DNA from: Nostoc sp. GT001
Lineage (GTDB): Bacteria; Cyanobacteriota; Cyanobacteriia; Cyanobacteriales; Nostocaceae
DNA length: 23,209 nucleotides
Direction: 5' to 3'
Assembly: GCF_030382115.1 (NCBI RefSeq)
Contig: NZ_JAUDRJ010000003.1
Span: 3,147,523 to 3,170,731 of the forward strand
Positions 21,035-23,209 of this stretch are shown one piece after another; the first letter of the stretch is position 1; each line of letters opens with the position of its first letter. The notes under the pieces were generated by a model. That model worked only from the letters and a program-made list of their open reading frames with translations, ran no database searches and was not told where the DNA came from. Both the position numbers and the translations under genes were made by a program.

Positions 21035-21889
21035 TTAATCTACTCTTTCTTGAAAATCATGACAAGGCATATCAAGCAACCCCATCGGGTAAATTGCACA
21101 TAAAAATCCTTTTGGTGTTGAACAGCCAGAAGCGCATTTTAAACACATTTTAGTTTGTTCAATTGCTGCATTACGTTTTGCAAATATCTTATCTCGATTG
21201 GCTTCAAAAATAGCTATATATTTATCGCGTTTATCCAACCACTCAGCGTAGGCTTCGGCGTTATTTGCTAAGAATTGCTCAACTCTTTTTCTAGAATAAA
21301 GCTTGATAGTTGGCCCATTAGGATAGCGTTGATTTACTAATTCTTTATCTGGTTCTCCTAGTTGCTTAATCCACCCTCTCGAAAGTAGGTATGTTTTTTG
21401 TAATTGAAACTTGGTAATCCATCCGTCTTTGGGATTCCACTTGCAATCATCTTCATGATAAAGCGGAATCCACACACCCCATTCAATATCTTTGTCCCAC
21501 ACCCAGGCAACTGCACGAGGCTTCGTATCTTCACTTGGAGTTAAATTTATTTTCTTGAGTTGCCCTACGGTTTTAAGTTCGCCTATGTCATCCCACTGGA
21601 CGATGGGTGGTAGTTGCGTGTCTGCTATTTCACAATCATTTTCATCATAATACCAAGTCCAATCGTTACGCTTCATTGAGTAGAAGCAACCACTTGGATT
21701 TGCGCCTTTTTTAGGTTTTAGATTTTGCTTATGAAGGCTAACCCTGTCTTTTAAATGAGGAGGTTGGCTGCCCCAGTTATAGCGAATGCAACCAGGACAA
21801 AAAGTGTTTGTTTTGCTTGCCCAATTCCACTTGCAAACTTTGCATTCTAGTCTTTTGTCTGGGCGTTTAATAAAATTATGCGCTTGCAT
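21035..21889 (-). CDS. AT-rich hypothetical protein with two cysteine clusters
   Basis: The 284-residue protein starts MQAHNFIKRPDKRLECKVCK and has a zinc-ribbon-like set (CKVC...CPGC, residues about 16-34). The middle holds a segment seen in many otherwise different proteins, LQKTYLLSRGWIKQLGEPDK followed by KLYSRKRVEQFLA (about 175-215), which looks like a small winged-helix module. The end carries four or more Cys (CLKCASGCS, FLCAIYPMG, MPCHDF). These features suggest nucleic-acid binding, but the function is unknown. It has the same AT-rich composition and orientation as its neighbour and forms a two-gene insert in the tail module. The upstream region 21890-22004 is very AT-rich and could hold a promoter. 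Confidence 0.65.
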   Translation of the reverse strand: MQAHNFIKRPDKRLECKVCKWNWASKTNTFCPGCIRYNWGSQPPHLKDRVSLHKQNLKPKKGANPSGCFYSMKRNDWTWYYDENDCEIADTQLPPIVQWDDIGELKTVGQLKKINLTPSEDTKPRAVAWVWDKDIEWGVWIPLYHEDDCKWNPKDGWITKFQLQKTYLLSRGWIKQLGEPDKELVNQRYPNGPTIKLYSRKRVEQFLANNAEAYAEWLDKRDKYIAIFEANRDKIFAKRNAAIEQTKMCLKCASGCSTPKGFLCAIYPMGLLDMPCHDFQERVD

Positions 21890-22004
21890 GTTTTGTGTTG
21901 TTAAGAGTTAATTAATAACTAAAACAAGCTAGCTAAATCTGTCAAGTATTTTCTAATATTTTTGTTGAGCTATTGATAGTATTCAAAGCATGATTAGATA
22001 ATAA

Positions 22005-22127
22005 AAATTCGCCCCACGAGCGGCAACTCTGGGCGATCGCACTTTGCACATCGCCCAGCAGTTTGGCATAACTCAAACAGGTGTTTCTGGGATCGTCCGA
22101 AAACGTTCTTGGAAGCACATAGACTAA
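22005..22127 (+). pseudogene. 3' fragment of helix-turn-helix gene (HNH endonuclease-like tail)
   Basis: After a stop at 22002-22004 an open frame without a start codon encodes KFAPRAATLGDRTLHIAQQF, then GITQTGVSGIVRKRSWKHID, and stops at 22125-22127. The IAQQFGITQTGVSGIVRKRSWKHI part matches the C-terminal helix-turn-helix of phage HNH/homing endonucleases and related proteins (usual form: LA..FGVS..TVS.I..GK.WKH). No HNH domain or start remains, so it is a remnant. It lies antisense to the end of the hub gene and at the edge of the AT-rich insert. Confidence 0.6.
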
Positions 22128-23209
22128 TATTTATCGCAGGTTTTATTGAATCGTTGTACTGGTAAGCCTATTTTTAGGACATCGATTCCAACTTGAGAAA
22201 GCAAGCAAGGGCTGCCATTAAGCAGGAACCGAAGATGCAGGTGTGGCCCTGAACTGTCTCCAGTTGAACCGCACTTAGCAACTACTTGTCCTTGTTTTAC
22301 TTGCTGCCCCTGCTGCGCTAAAATGCCGCCATCCATGCAGTGCATATAGGTGGACTCGTACCCGCCACCGTACTGGATAGTAATCATATTTCCAGCACCG
22401 CCATTACGCAATTTAACTGCTGTAACAATGCCATCTGCCATCGCAACAAACGGCGTTCCCATTGGCGCGGCGACATCCAATATCTTGTGTAAATAGCCGG
22501 GTTTTCGCCCTGGGCGTGTCCCCAACCCATCTCCAATACTTTGCGCTCCTTTGGGAACTGGGAAAATGAATTTACCAGGCGCAGCAACAGAAGCGATCGC
22601 AGTAGTCCCCGCCGCCGTCGCCACAGGTGCGGACTCCACGGCAGGTGCAGCTTGTGGGGTGTAGAACTGCAACTGCGTCACCCCGCCCGGAAACTTGTGA
22701 GATACGCTGCTGACTCGCCACTCCCGATTAAATGGCGCTGGTACAAGTTCACCAGAAATGCCGATAATTTGCCCAGGCGCGATCGCCAAATACTCAGGCG
22801 TAGTAATAACAGTCGCTTCCGACTCATACCCCTTGATTCTTTTGGCTTCATCCGCGATCGCCTCCCCTTGTGCCCTGCCATCAGCCAAGTCAATCGCGCC
22901 AATCGCCTGTCTCGGCATTCCCGCCCCATCTTCACTTTTTCCAGGGTTGGCCGTGACTGGTGCTGAAGGCGGATCTTCTGCTTTGAGAGTGAGGCTAGCT
23001 AGCGCCGCTTTAGAAACTTGACTGTTGCTGGTCGTGGACTTGGTGATGACACCATTGGCGGCAATGTCTTCGGTTTCAATGGTCGTTCCTTTGGTCGTTT
23101 CTGTCGTCGTCACCACTTTTTTGATGACAGTCGCTCCCGTCTGCCACTTCGTTAAAACTGTTGTCTCCACCTTGCCGCGCTCAATGGTTTTATTGGTGAT
23201 AGTGGTAAT
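22124..23209 (-). CDS. tail hub (gpD-like) fused to M23 peptidase (5' part outside window)
   Basis: The frame is open to the right edge, with 361 residues visible; a GTG at 23170 is internal rather than the likely start. The part around PEYLAIAPGQIIGISGELVP and FNREWRVSSVSHKFPGGVTQ is the beta-barrel end of gpD/gp27-like hub proteins. A Pro/Ala linker leads to an M23 (LytM-type) domain with HKILD, YMHCMD and GPHLHLRF. Counted from the GTG, H228, D232 and H312 fit the zinc site. The peptidase would cut peptidoglycan during infection, in the role of the lysozyme domain of T4 gp5. The stop at 22124 lies next to the antisense helix-turn-helix remnant. The N-terminal hub domains are outside the window. 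Confidence 0.85.
   Translation of the reverse strand: MTTITNKTIERGKVETTVLTKWQTGATVIKKVVTTTETTKGTTIETEDIAANGVITKSTTSNSQVSKAALASLTLKAEDPPSAPVTANPGKSEDGAGMPRQAIGAIDLADGRAQGEAIADEAKRIKGYESEATVITTPEYLAIAPGQIIGISGELVPAPFNREWRVSSVSHKFPGGVTQLQFYTPQAAPAVESAPVATAAGTTAIASVAAPGKFIFPVPKGAQSIGDGLGTRPGRKPGYLHKILDVAAPMGTPFVAMADGIVTAVKLRNGGAGNMITIQYGGGYESTYMHCMDGGILAQQGQQVKQGQVVAKCGSTGDSSGPHLHLRFLLNGSPCLLSQVGIDVLKIGLPVQRFNKTCDKY

Overview
The window looks like the left part of a prophage, or a prophage-derived integrative element, in the chromosome of a filamentous cyanobacterium of the Nostocales type. The HIP1 octamer GCGATCGC occurs more than twenty times, both in the flank and inside the element. Heptamer tandem repeats and short dispersed repeats of the kind seen in Nostoc and Anabaena are present. 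The left edge carries a cyanobacterial DUF2227 gene. These points rest on reading the sequence and on family knowledge; no database search was run.

Layout. Bases 1-600 are chromosomal flank, with a partial DUF2227 membrane-protein gene on the minus strand. A tRNA-Val(UAC) gene at 611-683 with its terminator is the likely integration target. A tyrosine integrase follows at 821-1936. A minus-strand XRE/cI-type repressor (2021-2350) faces a rightward early operon across a short promoter and operator region. The early operon (2493-11994, plus strand) runs in this order: ribbon-helix-helix protein, winged-helix or excisionase-like protein, ParB-like protein, four small proteins, AntA/MSV199-type antirepressor, winged-helix replication-like protein, two ASCH-type proteins in tandem, several very small proteins, a GNAT protein fused to a DUF6610-like (possibly TGT-like) domain, and a C5-cytosine DNA methyltransferase. 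Many of these genes are joined by ATGA stop/start overlaps, so translation is probably coupled.

From the right edge back to 11948 the minus strand encodes the tail end of a contractile-tail phage in P2-like order: a hub protein fused to an M23 peptidase (cut by the window edge), spike gpV, a small protein, gp25/gpW wedge, a small membrane protein, gpJ, gpI, an HU protein, a tail fibre with a C1q/TNF-like end, a glycine-rich fibre/adhesin, and a small gpG-position protein. Extra genes sit at three joints of this module: two AT-rich genes with zinc-type cysteine motifs between hub and spike (20083-21889), two plus-strand genes between wedge and gpJ (17693-18500), and HU between gpI and the fibres. 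A broken helix-turn-helix fragment (22005-22127) marks the edge of the AT-rich insert.

How the parts fit. The integrase, repressor and antirepressor control lysogeny. The ParB-like and winged-helix proteins probably act in replication or maintenance. The GNAT/TGT-like protein and the methyltransferase are candidates for DNA or RNA modification against host restriction. The minus-strand genes build the baseplate and fibres. Several early proteins carry in-frame copies of dispersed repeats, which suggests long residence in a repeat-rich cyanobacterial genome. Capsid, packaging, sheath and tube genes and the second attachment site would lie to the right of the window.
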